The translations under genes and the position numbers were made by a program. Positions 8,981 to 16,494 of a stretch of DNA of 64,000 nucleotides are shown one piece after another. Location: contig JACQCT010000014.1 of assembly GCA_016201435.1 (NCBI GenBank), positions 62,001-126,000 of the forward strand, read 5' to 3'. Positions within the stretch are counted from its first letter, which is position 1; each line of letters begins with the position of its first letter. The DNA comes from Nitrososphaerota archaeon (lineage in GTDB: Archaea > Thermoproteota > Nitrososphaeria > Nitrososphaerales > Nitrosopumilaceae). Under the pieces are notes generated by a model. It was not told the origin of the DNA, made no database searches, and worked only from the letters and a program-made list of their open reading frames with translations.

Positions 8981-9037
8981 GCCTAGCAGCCAAGCGCCCC
9001 CAGCTGCTAGGCATGTTCCCCTGCGGTTTGAACCGAT
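8981..9037 (+). ncRNA. GC-rich structured element after pepF
   Basis: 8981-8990 (GCCTAGCAGC) pairs perfectly with 9003-9012 (GCTGCTAGGC), a 10-bp stem with a 12-nt loop. It is followed by a second small inverted repeat, CGGTT-TG-AACCG, at 9024-9035. The block is much richer in G and C than its surroundings. It may be a processing or termination structure for pepF or an independent small RNA. It does not fold as a tRNA. Confidence 0.4.
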
Positions 9038-9131
9038 GTCAACAAGAATGAGCACAAATTACCATTTAAACCATTGGAATCCTGATCGCTTAACTAAAAC
9101 TATTTTATTTTATTTCACGTACCAAGGCTAA

Positions 9132-9287
9132 GTGAAATATCCAAGGTGTTGCAATAAAGATCCAGTATATTTGATTACTTATGACTGTGGGCCTGACCCA
9201 AAGGAAACCATCCTTGTATGCAAAGATCATTATTCAGAAGAACCATTTCAGCGATTTGCAATCAAAATTGAAAAATTGCAAGAGTAG
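9132..9287 (+). CDS. Small CC/C/C-H protein, 51 aa
   Basis: An ORF with GTG start reading MKYPRCCNKDPVYLITYDCG and continuing to a C-x2-D-H segment (VCKDHYSEEP). Cys6, Cys7, Cys19, Cys30 and His33 could bind one zinc. The composition is typical of a folded cytosolic protein and the frame is free of rare codons. It sits 24 bp upstream of the exported protein at 9311 on the same strand. The function is unknown. Confidence 0.6.
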   Translation: MKYPRCCNKDPVYLITYDCGPDPKETILVCKDHYSEEPFQRFAIKIEKLQE

Positions 9288-9310
9288 ACTTAATAGTTAG
9301 ATCTAAAAAC

Positions 9311-10510
9311 GTGCATTTATTGAAACATATAATTATTTTTTTTCTTGTTTTTTCAATTTTAGTTTTCAATGTTTTTAGCGCGTATGCACAACAACCTCAA
9401 CTTGCATCATATCATGAGGTAGCTCAAGTTCTAATTGATCAAAAATTTCAAAATCAAACAACCGCATTCATAGGACTTGAATCTACTAGTCCATTAGAAA
9501 TGCGTGTCCCTGTAGGACTTGATCAAAAAATACGTAATACTGCAAATATCACATCTGTTACAATAACAAATGCACAGAATTGTGTTTTAGGAGTTCCAAA
9601 ATATGATTCATGTGTTTTAGTAACTATAGATGACCCCTCATTAATAGAATCATACAACATTACAAAAATTCAAACACAGTCTAAGGCAATAGGAGATAGT
9701 TTGATAGGTGACATTAACAGTGCATTTCATTTGAATTCCGAGTTTAACAATATCTACATAAATCCAAAAGGAGAATTTAGTAATGCATTAGGTACGTCTG
9801 GTGCAGTTTCAGGGAACAGGACGATTTCCATAGTATACACAATGTCAAGTTCTAAATCAGATTATTTGTTTGACGGTTTTACTTCAATATTACTACCTCC
9901 ACAAATAAAAGATGCCGGGGGGTTTTTGGATACTGCAAAAAAAATGTCAAGTGACTATAATTCGTCTGTTACTTTTGCCATAATACCAAGAACCGATGTA
10001 TCAATTTATCAACTCCAAGTATCAGAACGTTTTCCAATTAAAAACACCATATCTACAATTAATCCATTAGATTTTTTTGGGGTAGACAAGCTTGATAGAT
10101 CAAGTTACTTTAATACGGGATTTTTCCCTCTAAACTCAATTCTTCAAGTGACATTATTATCAAATCAACCACATGCAATTACTGGTCATGGAGGAGATCT
10201 TGTTCCAACTCAAGAAAAAAATGGACAAACCCTTCCGTCAGATCTTACAAAAACAGGATGGTTATTTGATCCAAGTTCTGGCAACCAGATAACAGCAGTC
10301 TATCTTTTTGGAACAACTTTCTCAGCTAGTAAAAACGATCTAACATTAACCATAGGAAATGGAACTACTGGAATTGAAAACCCAATTAACTCAACCACAC
10401 CTACTCCAACACCTGTCAAACCTATGAATATGGACTATTCACCATATGTCTTAATTGGCATTGTTGCAGCTGCAGGCATTGCAATTTACATATTTCTTAG
10501 AAAGCGATAA
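9311..10510 (+). CDS. Exported, C-terminally membrane-anchored protein
   Basis: A 399-residue surface protein. Residues 1-26 form a signal peptide (hydrophobic IIIFFLVFSILVF core, then AYA cleavage). Residues 27 to about 355 are an extracytoplasmic domain with many N-x-S/T sequons and two cysteines near residues 97 and 106. A Pro/Thr stalk (TPTPTPVKP) precedes a single C-terminal helix (YVLIGIVAAAGIAIYIFLRKR region) ending in basic stop-transfer residues. This layout is usual for archaeal S-layer-associated proteins. The domain is not recognised. The start is GTG. It is convergent with the decarboxylase gene with no gap. Confidence 0.7.
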   Translation: MHLLKHIIIFFLVFSILVFNVFSAYAQQPQLASYHEVAQVLIDQKFQNQTTAFIGLESTSPLEMRVPVGLDQKIRNTANITSVTITNAQNCVLGVPKYDSCVLVTIDDPSLIESYNITKIQTQSKAIGDSLIGDINSAFHLNSEFNNIYINPKGEFSNALGTSGAVSGNRTISIVYTMSSSKSDYLFDGFTSILLPPQIKDAGGFLDTAKKMSSDYNSSVTFAIIPRTDVSIYQLQVSERFPIKNTISTINPLDFFGVDKLDRSSYFNTGFFPLNSILQVTLLSNQPHAITGHGGDLVPTQEKNGQTLPSDLTKTGWLFDPSSGNQITAVYLFGTTFSASKNDLTLTIGNGTTGIENPINSTTPTPTPVKPMNMDYSPYVLIGIVAAAGIAIYIFLRKR

Positions 10511-11062
10511 CTAAAGAATTAAGACGGCAGCTGCAAAAACTGTAGTCCAACGTCCTTTTGGATCGCCAACAGCACTTTGTGTAATATTTCTTGTTTTATA
10601 AATTTCTCCTGAAATTTTCCATTGTTTTCTTTTTTCGTCCCAGCTTTTTTCGAGATCAAATTTTACTCCAAGTGAGGATGCAAGCATTTGCGCAGCAATA
10701 TCCTCAGCATAATCTCCAGCTTCCTTTTCTGTTTCTCCAAACGATTCATATTCTGACAGATAGCCGTATTTGGTTTTGTCAGCAGGTTCAGCAATTCCAA
10801 CAGAAGCAGCCATCAACCTATGTGGCTCATTACTTTGTTGCCTGGAATAAATTACAAATTGAACACTGCCTGGACGGATCAATTTTAACCCCTCTGCACG
10901 AGAGATCAACTTTGCACCTGGAGGGAAAATACTAGATATCAAGACTAGATTTGTACCAGAAATGCCAGCATCTCGTAGCGCATATTCAAAACTTGTCAGT
11001 TTATCTTGGTGAATCCCCTTACCTCTAGTAAGGAATAATTTTTTTGCAACTAGATCTAGCAC
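10511..11062 (-). CDS. pdaD: Pyruvoyl-dependent arginine decarboxylase
   Basis: Converts arginine to agmatine for polyamine synthesis. The proenzyme cleaves itself between two serines to create the pyruvoyl group. S43-S44 in LISSIFPPGA is the expected processing site, with the conserved PPGA following. Later motifs (AASVGIAEP, YGYLSEYESFGE) match the family, including the acidic residues near the active site. The 183-residue length is normal. The deoxyhypusine synthase at 34328 is a downstream consumer of spermidine in the same organism. Confidence 0.93.
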   Translation of the reverse strand: MLDLVAKKLFLTRGKGIHQDKLTSFEYALRDAGISGTNLVLISSIFPPGAKLISRAEGLKLIRPGSVQFVIYSRQQSNEPHRLMAASVGIAEPADKTKYGYLSEYESFGETEKEAGDYAEDIAAQMLASSLGVKFDLEKSWDEKRKQWKISGEIYKTRNITQSAVGDPKGRWTTVFAAAVLIL

Positions 11063-11114
11063 GATCCATTTCTATTTACTGATCTTTAAATATTTATGTA
11101 TAAAATATTGAAAA

Positions 11115-11588
11115 TCATTTTAAGGATTTCAATGATGTGATAATCTCTTTACCATGAGATTCAACCTCAATGTCTCTGAAAATTTTTACAATTTTTCCTT
11201 CTTTACCTATGACAAAGGTAGAACGTTTGGCTAAACCAGCCAGATTGAGGCCAGCATAAGTTTTGCAAGTATCTTTTTTAGGATCACTCAAATGTAGATA
11301 AGGAATCTTGTATTCTTCAACGAATTTCTTTTGATCGTCAACTGTATCCACAGATATAGCAAACAATACAGCATCCAAAACCGTAATTTCAGGATATGCG
11401 GCAACTATAGTTTGAGCCATTTTGAAGACTTTTTTTGAAGGACATGCAAACAGGTGGTTTTTAGGGTAAAAACATAAAACTACGTTTTTTTTGCCTTTAA
11501 AATAACTTAGTTTTACCACACTACTATCATTTGCCTGTAGTTCAAAGTCTGGTGCTACATCTCTTTCTTGCATAGATATCATTTTCAT
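11115..11588 (-). CDS. Peroxiredoxin (AhpC/Bcp type) with altered active site
   Basis: A 157-residue thioredoxin-fold peroxidase of the AhpC-TSA/Bcp class. It contains FYPKNHLFACPSKKV with the presumed peroxidatic Cys50. The residue three before that Cys, normally Thr or Ser in the PxxxTxxC motif, is Leu, and CT is replaced by CP. The active-site Arg in KRSTFVIGKEG is kept. A second Cys (DTCKTY) might serve as the resolving residue. Activity as a peroxidase is therefore uncertain; a peroxiredoxin-like thiol protein is the alternative. ATG starts at 11588 or 11582 are both possible. Confidence 0.8.
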   Translation of the reverse strand: MKMISMQERDVAPDFELQANDSSVVKLSYFKGKKNVVLCFYPKNHLFACPSKKVFKMAQTIVAAYPEITVLDAVLFAISVDTVDDQKKFVEEYKIPYLHLSDPKKDTCKTYAGLNLAGLAKRSTFVIGKEGKIVKIFRDIEVESHGKEIITSLKSLK

Positions 11589-11675
11589 ATCTGATTTAAT
11601 ACTATTTTGTAAGACATCGTACTCTAAAAAGTAAAGAAGCTAACAAAAATTAAGATGGTGTTTTAGAAACATAAT

Positions 11676-12719
11676 ATGAAAGCAGCATACGTAAAAGGTC
11701 CAGCCAATGTGGAGATCAGAACCATAGAAAAACCACCCGTAAAAAGCGATGAAATATCAGTTAGGATGCATGCGTGTGGCATCTGTGGCTCAGATTTAGA
11801 GAAAATCTATGGACAATACAGTCAACCCTCAATGAGACTTGGACATGAGCCATCTGGAATAATTGTAGAAGTGGGAAAAAATGTCAAAGATCTTAAAAAA
11901 GGTGACAGAGTATTTGTTCACCATCATGTACCATGTTATTCGTGTCATTTTTGTTTACATGGAAATGAAACCATGTGTCAGAAATATTCTGAAACAAATC
12001 TTCTTCCATGTGGTCTTGCGGAAGAGTTTGTTGTACCTGAATGGAATGTATCTCATGGCGGAGTTATAAAAATACCAGATGTCATGAGTTTTGAAGAAGC
12101 TGCAATGATTGAACCACTTGCATGTTGCATAAGAGCATGGAATAAAATTAAAATAAAAAAGGGGGATTCAGTTGCAATTTTTGGTGCAGGATCTACTGGA
12201 ATGATGCATGTAATGCTAAGCAAAGTTTATGGATTAAATGAAATTTTTTGTTTTGATGTGAATGATTTTAGATTAGATTTTGCAAAAAAATTTCAAATAA
12301 CTGAATCTATAAAATCGACAGATTCCATGGCCCATGAAAAAATCCTTTCAAAGACGCAAAACAGAGGAGTAGACATAGTAATTGTTGCCACTGGTAGTCT
12401 TAGTGCCATAACTCAAGCTATAGAGTTTGTAAGAAAAGGAGGAACCGTAGTTTTGTTTGGCGTTCCATCAAAAGATGCCAAGCTTCAACTTGATATCAGC
12501 AAAGTCTATTCTAAGGAAATAACAATCATTCCAAGCTATGCTGCATCTGAAACTGACACCATGACAGCATTCAAATTAATTCTTGATAATAGTGTACAAG
12601 TAAAAAAGCTGATAACGCATAGATTTGATCTTACTGAATCAAAGAAAGCGTTAGAATACGCACATCAAGGAAATGATGCTATGAAAATAATTATAACAAA
12701 TTCAGAAACGCTTAACTAA
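11676..12719 (+). CDS. Zinc-dependent alcohol/polyol dehydrogenase (MDR family)
   Basis: A 347-residue medium-chain dehydrogenase. Catalytic zinc ligands are seen in CGICGSD and GHEPSG. The structural zinc lobe is complete, with four cysteines in CYSCHFCLHGNETMC. The Rossmann motif is GAGSTGMMH, and the following acidic residue in FDVND suggests NAD preference. It resembles sorbitol and threonine dehydrogenases, but the substrate is unknown. The LsrF-like aldolase gene starts 21 bp downstream, so the two are probably one operon acting on a related sugar or keto compound. Confidence 0.88.
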   Translation: MKAAYVKGPANVEIRTIEKPPVKSDEISVRMHACGICGSDLEKIYGQYSQPSMRLGHEPSGIIVEVGKNVKDLKKGDRVFVHHHVPCYSCHFCLHGNETMCQKYSETNLLPCGLAEEFVVPEWNVSHGGVIKIPDVMSFEEAAMIEPLACCIRAWNKIKIKKGDSVAIFGAGSTGMMHVMLSKVYGLNEIFCFDVNDFRLDFAKKFQITESIKSTDSMAHEKILSKTQNRGVDIVIVATGSLSAITQAIEFVRKGGTVVLFGVPSKDAKLQLDISKVYSKEITIIPSYAASETDTMTAFKLILDNSVQVKKLITHRFDLTESKKALEYAHQGNDAMKIIITNSETLN

Positions 12720-12740
12720 GGTTTTTTTGGAACACTAGAC

Positions 12741-13616
12741 ATGGATTGGGGATTAAAAAATAGGCTTGCCCGCATAATCAGACCCCATAGCGGTCGAGGA
12801 GTTATGCTAGCAGTAGATCATGGTTATTTCTTAGGCCCGACAGAGCGCCTTGAAGTACCACGCAAAACTATTCAGCCGTTGTTACCTTATGCAGACTCTC
12901 TCATGTTAACACGAGGTATTTTGAGAACTTCGGTTGATGAGAAATATCCTATTCCTATAGTCCTTAGAGTTTCAGGAGGTTCTAGTATCATAGGAAAAGA
13001 TCTCTCAAATGAAAAGATAACCACTTCCGTAAAAGAGGCAATAAGGCTTAACGCAACCGCGCTTGCACTCTCAATATTTGTGGGGGCACCATATGAACAT
13101 GAATCGCTTGTAAATCTAGGAAAACTTGTAGATGAGGGCGAAGAGTATGGCATACCTGTTCTTGCAGTTACTGCAGTTGGAAAAGAGCTTGAAAAGCGCG
13201 ATGCCAGATATCTTGCACTATCATGTAGAATTGCAGCTGAGTTTGGCGCACATGTTGTTAAAACATATTATTGTGAAAACTTTGAAAAAGTGGTAAACAG
13301 TTGCCCCGTACCCGTAATAATAGCAGGTGGACCAAAACTAGATTCTGAGATTGATGCATTACAATTAACTTATGATGCATTACACGCAGGTGCAGTTGGA
13401 GTAGACATGGGAAGAAACATCTGGCAGTCAGATTATCCTGTTCCAATGATAAAGGCAGTTCGTGCACTGGTACATCAGCGTGTTACTGTCAAAGAAGCAC
13501 ATGAAATATTTACCAAAAATAAAGAAATTGAAAAAAACCCAAAACCTGCATCTGAAACGACTATCACTCAGCCAAAAACTAAAACAAAATCTACAAAATC
13601 AAAAAAGACTAAATAA
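12741..13616 (+). CDS. LsrF-like class I aldolase/thiolase family protein
   Basis: A TIM-barrel Schiff-base enzyme of the DeoC/FbaB/LsrF superfamily. The start MDWGLKNRLARI and the following VMLAVDHGYFLGPTE closely resemble E. coli LsrF (3-hydroxy-5-phosphonooxypentane-2,4-dione thiolase) as I recall it. VVKTYYCENFEKVV contains the Lys expected to form the Schiff base, and GVDMGRNIWQS is the phosphate-binding end. The last 30 residues are a Lys/Thr-rich tail not seen in LsrF. Archaeal relatives include fructose-bisphosphate aldolase and the ADH synthase of the alternative shikimate route, so the reaction is open. It is linked to the dehydrogenase upstream. Confidence 0.82.
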   Translation: MDWGLKNRLARIIRPHSGRGVMLAVDHGYFLGPTERLEVPRKTIQPLLPYADSLMLTRGILRTSVDEKYPIPIVLRVSGGSSIIGKDLSNEKITTSVKEAIRLNATALALSIFVGAPYEHESLVNLGKLVDEGEEYGIPVLAVTAVGKELEKRDARYLALSCRIAAEFGAHVVKTYYCENFEKVVNSCPVPVIIAGGPKLDSEIDALQLTYDALHAGAVGVDMGRNIWQSDYPVPMIKAVRALVHQRVTVKEAHEIFTKNKEIEKNPKPASETTITQPKTKTKSTKSKKTK

Positions 13617-13619
13617 AAA

Positions 13620-14072
13620 CTAGTCAGATATTTTGGAGAGATGTACGTGTACTATTTTCCATTTGTTTGATTTTATCAAAACAAACGTTGCCCTACTTAA
13701 CATAGAAATATGTTGTCCTCTGAAACTATAGTTATCAACTATCATCCCTGTTTGCCTTAATTGAAATGTAACGACTGCGCTGTTTTCAAAAAGATCTATT
13801 TTAGGATTTATTATTTCATATTCGTAATCAGATATGCTAACAAACCTTAATTCTTGTAATGCAATTGTAGTTGCATAATCTTTGAGGTCAAATGGTGGTA
13901 CATCACTATAGCTTGAAAATCGCATATCGTTTAGTTGTATCGCAGCAAGTGGCGCAAGATTTTTTGTTTTTCCAGCATCAAAAAAAATCTTGATTATTTC
14001 GAGTATTTCTTCTCTGTCAGACAAAATCAACTTTGCTTGAGAAGCTTCGCGTTTAAGTTTTTTGAAAGCCAT
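13620..14072 (-). CDS. SnoaL/NTF2-like domain protein
   Basis: A 150-residue protein with an N-terminal helix followed by an NTF2-like (SnoaL, DUF4440) alpha+beta fold. Recognisable features are the FFDAGKTKNLAPLAAI helix, the strand with SAVVTFQLRQTG, and the final strands with RATFVLIKSNKWKIVHVHLS. Such domains bind small molecules or mediate oligomerisation; no catalytic residues can be assigned. I chose the ATG at 14072 (MAFKKLKREA). A TATA-like ACAATAAATAATG centred near 14096 would start a leaderless transcript there, although the frame extends to 14129. Confidence 0.65.
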   Translation of the reverse strand: MAFKKLKREASQAKLILSDREEILEIIKIFFDAGKTKNLAPLAAIQLNDMRFSSYSDVPPFDLKDYATTIALQELRFVSISDYEYEIINPKIDLFENSAVVTFQLRQTGMIVDNYSFRGQHISMLSRATFVLIKSNKWKIVHVHLSKISD

Positions 14073-14172
14073 ATCAAATTCATTATTTATTGTAATGCAA
14101 TAGTGAACAGATGATGAAATAATTATCATGTATCTAGGTAGTTTTTAACAAATTTAGTCGATTTTTCTAGCA

Positions 14173-14186
14173 ATATTTATAAATTA
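14173..14186 (+). promoter_or_regulatory. TATA box of the ilv-leu operon
   Basis: ATATTTATAAATTA contains a consensus archaeal TATA box (TTTATAAA, 14176-14183). Transcription would begin about 26 bp downstream, near 14207, just before the leader peptide ATG at 14213. Confidence 0.6.
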
Positions 14187-14212
14187 TTCTTGTTGCAATT
14201 CTATAGACTGAA

Positions 14213-14275
14213 ATGAAGTTAGGAGGATCGGCGAGCATTTCTAGTATTCTGTTGCTAGTCGACCTTATGCTGTAA
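14213..14275 (+). CDS. Putative ilv leader peptide (20 aa)
   Basis: A 20-codon ORF between the promoter and ilvB, reading MKLGGSASISSILLLVDLML. Nine of its 20 residues are Leu, Ile or Val, the end products of the downstream operon, concentrated in residues 9-20. With the TATA box at 14176-14183 the transcript would start only a few bases before this ATG. The RNA can fold: 14225-14236 pairs with 14254-14264, with one bulge and one mismatch, and 14269-14273 pairs with 14280-14284, overlapping an alternative AGCAT/ATGCT pairing. An AGGAGG sits inside the ORF at 14221-14226 without a usable start after it. This looks like an attenuation leader, but expression is unproven. Confidence 0.55.
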   Translation: MKLGGSASISSILLLVDLML

Positions 14276-14305
14276 GAACACAGCTTTAGTTTCTGGTGAA
14301 AAATT

Positions 14306-15994
14306 ATGGAAAAAATGTCAGGTGCTAGATCATTAATGGTTGCCCTTGAGAAGGAGGGCGTAGAGCTAGCCTTTGGGCTACCCGGTGGCGCAAACTTGCC
14401 AATCTACGATGAATTATACAAAAGTAACATTCGCCACATATTGGTAAGACATGAACAATCTGCGTCGCACATGGCAGACGGATTTGGAAGAGTAAGTAGG
14501 AGACCAGGAGTCTGTTTTGCAACCTCAGGTCCCGGTGCAACAAACATTGTAACCGGAATCGCAACAGCACAAGCTGATTCTGCTCCAATGATTGCAATTA
14601 CTGGACAAGTTCCATCAAAGATGATAGGTAAAGACGCATTTCAAGAAAGCGACATTATTGGAATTACAAACCCAATTGTCAAATATGCTTTTCAACCAAT
14701 GGATGCAGCCGAAATTCCAACAGTAGTAAAAAAAGCATTTTACATTTCATCAACAGGAAGACCAGGTCCTGTCTTAATAGATATTCCAAAAGATGTACAG
14801 CAAAATGAAGCTGAAATGCATTTTCCAAACGAGGTTAAAATCAGAGGATATCATCCTTGGGTAGACCCAGACATCAGAGAAATCGACCGTGCCATAGACA
14901 TGCTTCTTTCAGCTGAAAGACCAATAATTCTTGCAGGCGGAGGAGTAATAATTTCTGGCGCATTTGCAGAATTACAATCAATAGCAGAACTTCTCATGAT
15001 TCCTGTAGTAACTACTTTTAAAGGAAAAGGATCATTTCCAGAAAATCATCCGTTGTCACTTGGTCCAATAGGAATGCATGGACATGCAGAAGCAAACAAA
15101 ATGATGGTAGAAGCAGACTGTGTTCTTGCTGCAGGTTCTAGATTTTCAGATAGATCAGTTGGAACTTTTGAAGAATTTGAAAAGAGATTAAAAATCATAC
15201 ACATGGATGTGGATCCAGCAGAGATTGGTAAAAATCAAACAACAACTGTTGCTGTAGTTGGTGACATCAAGGCGTCATTAAGAATAATGGTAAAGATGTT
15301 AGTTCAAAAAGCAATCAAGCGCGGTGACGACAACCCTTGGTTAAGGAAAGTAAATGAAACCAGGGATTATTATAGAGAAAATTTGAAGCTTCATCCACAT
15401 CCACTTGGCGCAGCTAAAGTTTTACGCAAGTTAAGAGAAGTGCTACCCCATCAATCAATTGTAACTACAGAGGTAGGTCAACATCAGATGTGGGCGTCAT
15501 TATTTTTTGATGTGATACAGCCTGGTACTTTCTTTAGTTCAACAGGTCTTGGCACTATGGGATGGGGATTTCCAGCTGCAATTGGTGCAAAGGCAGCAAA
15601 ACCAAGTGTTCCAGTATTAGACATTGCGGGAGAAGGTAGTTTCAACATGACCGAAAATTCACTTGCAGTATCAGTTTTAGATAATTTGCCTGTCATTGTT
15701 TTGTTGATGAACAACTTTTCACTTGGAATGGTAGCACAGTGGCAGAGAACATTCTACGACAGAAGAATGATAGGAATTGATCTTAAAAACTGCCCAGACT
15801 ATGTTAAACTAGCAGAATCATATGGAGCTCAAGGCATAAGAGCAGAATCCATTGATGAGGTTGGCAAAGCCGTTCAAACCGCGCTCAAAAGCGACGTTGC
15901 AACTGTAATAGACATACCAATAGACCCACAAGAAGATGTTTTACCATTTGTTGCGCCAGGTACACCACTTAAGGACATGATCCTACCATCATAG
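14306..15994 (+). CDS. ilvB: Acetolactate synthase large subunit
   Basis: A ThDP-dependent enzyme that condenses two pyruvates (or pyruvate with 2-ketobutyrate), the first common step of valine, leucine and isoleucine synthesis. At 562 residues it has the N-terminal pyrimidine-binding domain with the catalytic Glu in VRHEQSASHMADG, a central FAD domain, and the C-terminal diphosphate-binding motif GEGSFNMTENSL...NN. A GGTGA Shine-Dalgarno sequence at 14295-14299 precedes the ATG by 6 bases, unlike the leaderless genes nearby. This fits an mRNA with a long leader. It is the first structural gene of ilvB-ilvN-leuA-leuB. Confidence 0.96.
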   Translation: MEKMSGARSLMVALEKEGVELAFGLPGGANLPIYDELYKSNIRHILVRHEQSASHMADGFGRVSRRPGVCFATSGPGATNIVTGIATAQADSAPMIAITGQVPSKMIGKDAFQESDIIGITNPIVKYAFQPMDAAEIPTVVKKAFYISSTGRPGPVLIDIPKDVQQNEAEMHFPNEVKIRGYHPWVDPDIREIDRAIDMLLSAERPIILAGGGVIISGAFAELQSIAELLMIPVVTTFKGKGSFPENHPLSLGPIGMHGHAEANKMMVEADCVLAAGSRFSDRSVGTFEEFEKRLKIIHMDVDPAEIGKNQTTTVAVVGDIKASLRIMVKMLVQKAIKRGDDNPWLRKVNETRDYYRENLKLHPHPLGAAKVLRKLREVLPHQSIVTTEVGQHQMWASLFFDVIQPGTFFSSTGLGTMGWGFPAAIGAKAAKPSVPVLDIAGEGSFNMTENSLAVSVLDNLPVIVLLMNNFSLGMVAQWQRTFYDRRMIGIDLKNCPDYVKLAESYGAQGIRAESIDEVGKAVQTALKSDVATVIDIPIDPQEDVLPFVAPGTPLKDMILPS

Positions 15995-16002
15995 GGATTC
16001 CC

Positions 16003-16494
16003 ATGTGGTCCATAATTTCCGTACTAGTAGAGAATAAACCTGGAGTCTTGTTTAAAGTTACAAATCTTTTCAGATCAAGAAATTATAACATAGATAGCAT
16101 CTCAGTAGGTGTAACTGAAAACCCCGAATTCTCCAGAATGACAATCACTACATCTGCTGACGAAAAACAACTCAATCAAATAATAAAACAGCTTGACAAA
16201 TTGATCGACAGTGTTGAGGTAAAACGCTTAGAAGAGAAGATGAGCGTATATAGAGAACTAGTACTCATGAAGATCAAAGTAAGCAAGCCATCAGACAGCA
16301 TGGAAATAATGAATCTCGCAAATGCTTTCAAATGCCAGGTTCACGATGTGAGAAAGACATCAATCATAGTAGAGATAACTGCCACACCAGACAGAATTAA
16401 TGCATTTGAGGATCTAGTGCGTGGATATGGAATTTTAGAAATTGCCAGAACGGGAATATGTGCACTTCCAAGAGGTGGCGTCAATGAAGATTAG
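16003..16494 (+). CDS. ilvN: Acetolactate synthase regulatory subunit
   Basis: The small subunit that activates IlvB and confers feedback inhibition by branched-chain amino acids. The N-terminal ACT domain (ISVLVENKPGVLFKVTNLF) is followed by a second ACT-like half containing ELVLMKIKVS and ending in a conserved GxxxIARTG-type strand. The 163-residue length is usual. It begins 8 bp after ilvB and overlaps the start of leuA by 11 bp, so translation is probably coupled. Confidence 0.95.
   Translation: MWSIISVLVENKPGVLFKVTNLFRSRNYNIDSISVGVTENPEFSRMTITTSADEKQLNQIIKQLDKLIDSVEVKRLEEKMSVYRELVLMKIKVSKPSDSMEIMNLANAFKCQVHDVRKTSIIVEITATPDRINAFEDLVRGYGILEIARTGICALPRGGVNED

Noticed and set aside
9024-9040. 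GGTTTGAACC-like sequence resembling a tRNA T arm
   Set aside because: The flanking bases do not form a T stem, and no acceptor stem, D arm or anticodon arm can be placed around it.
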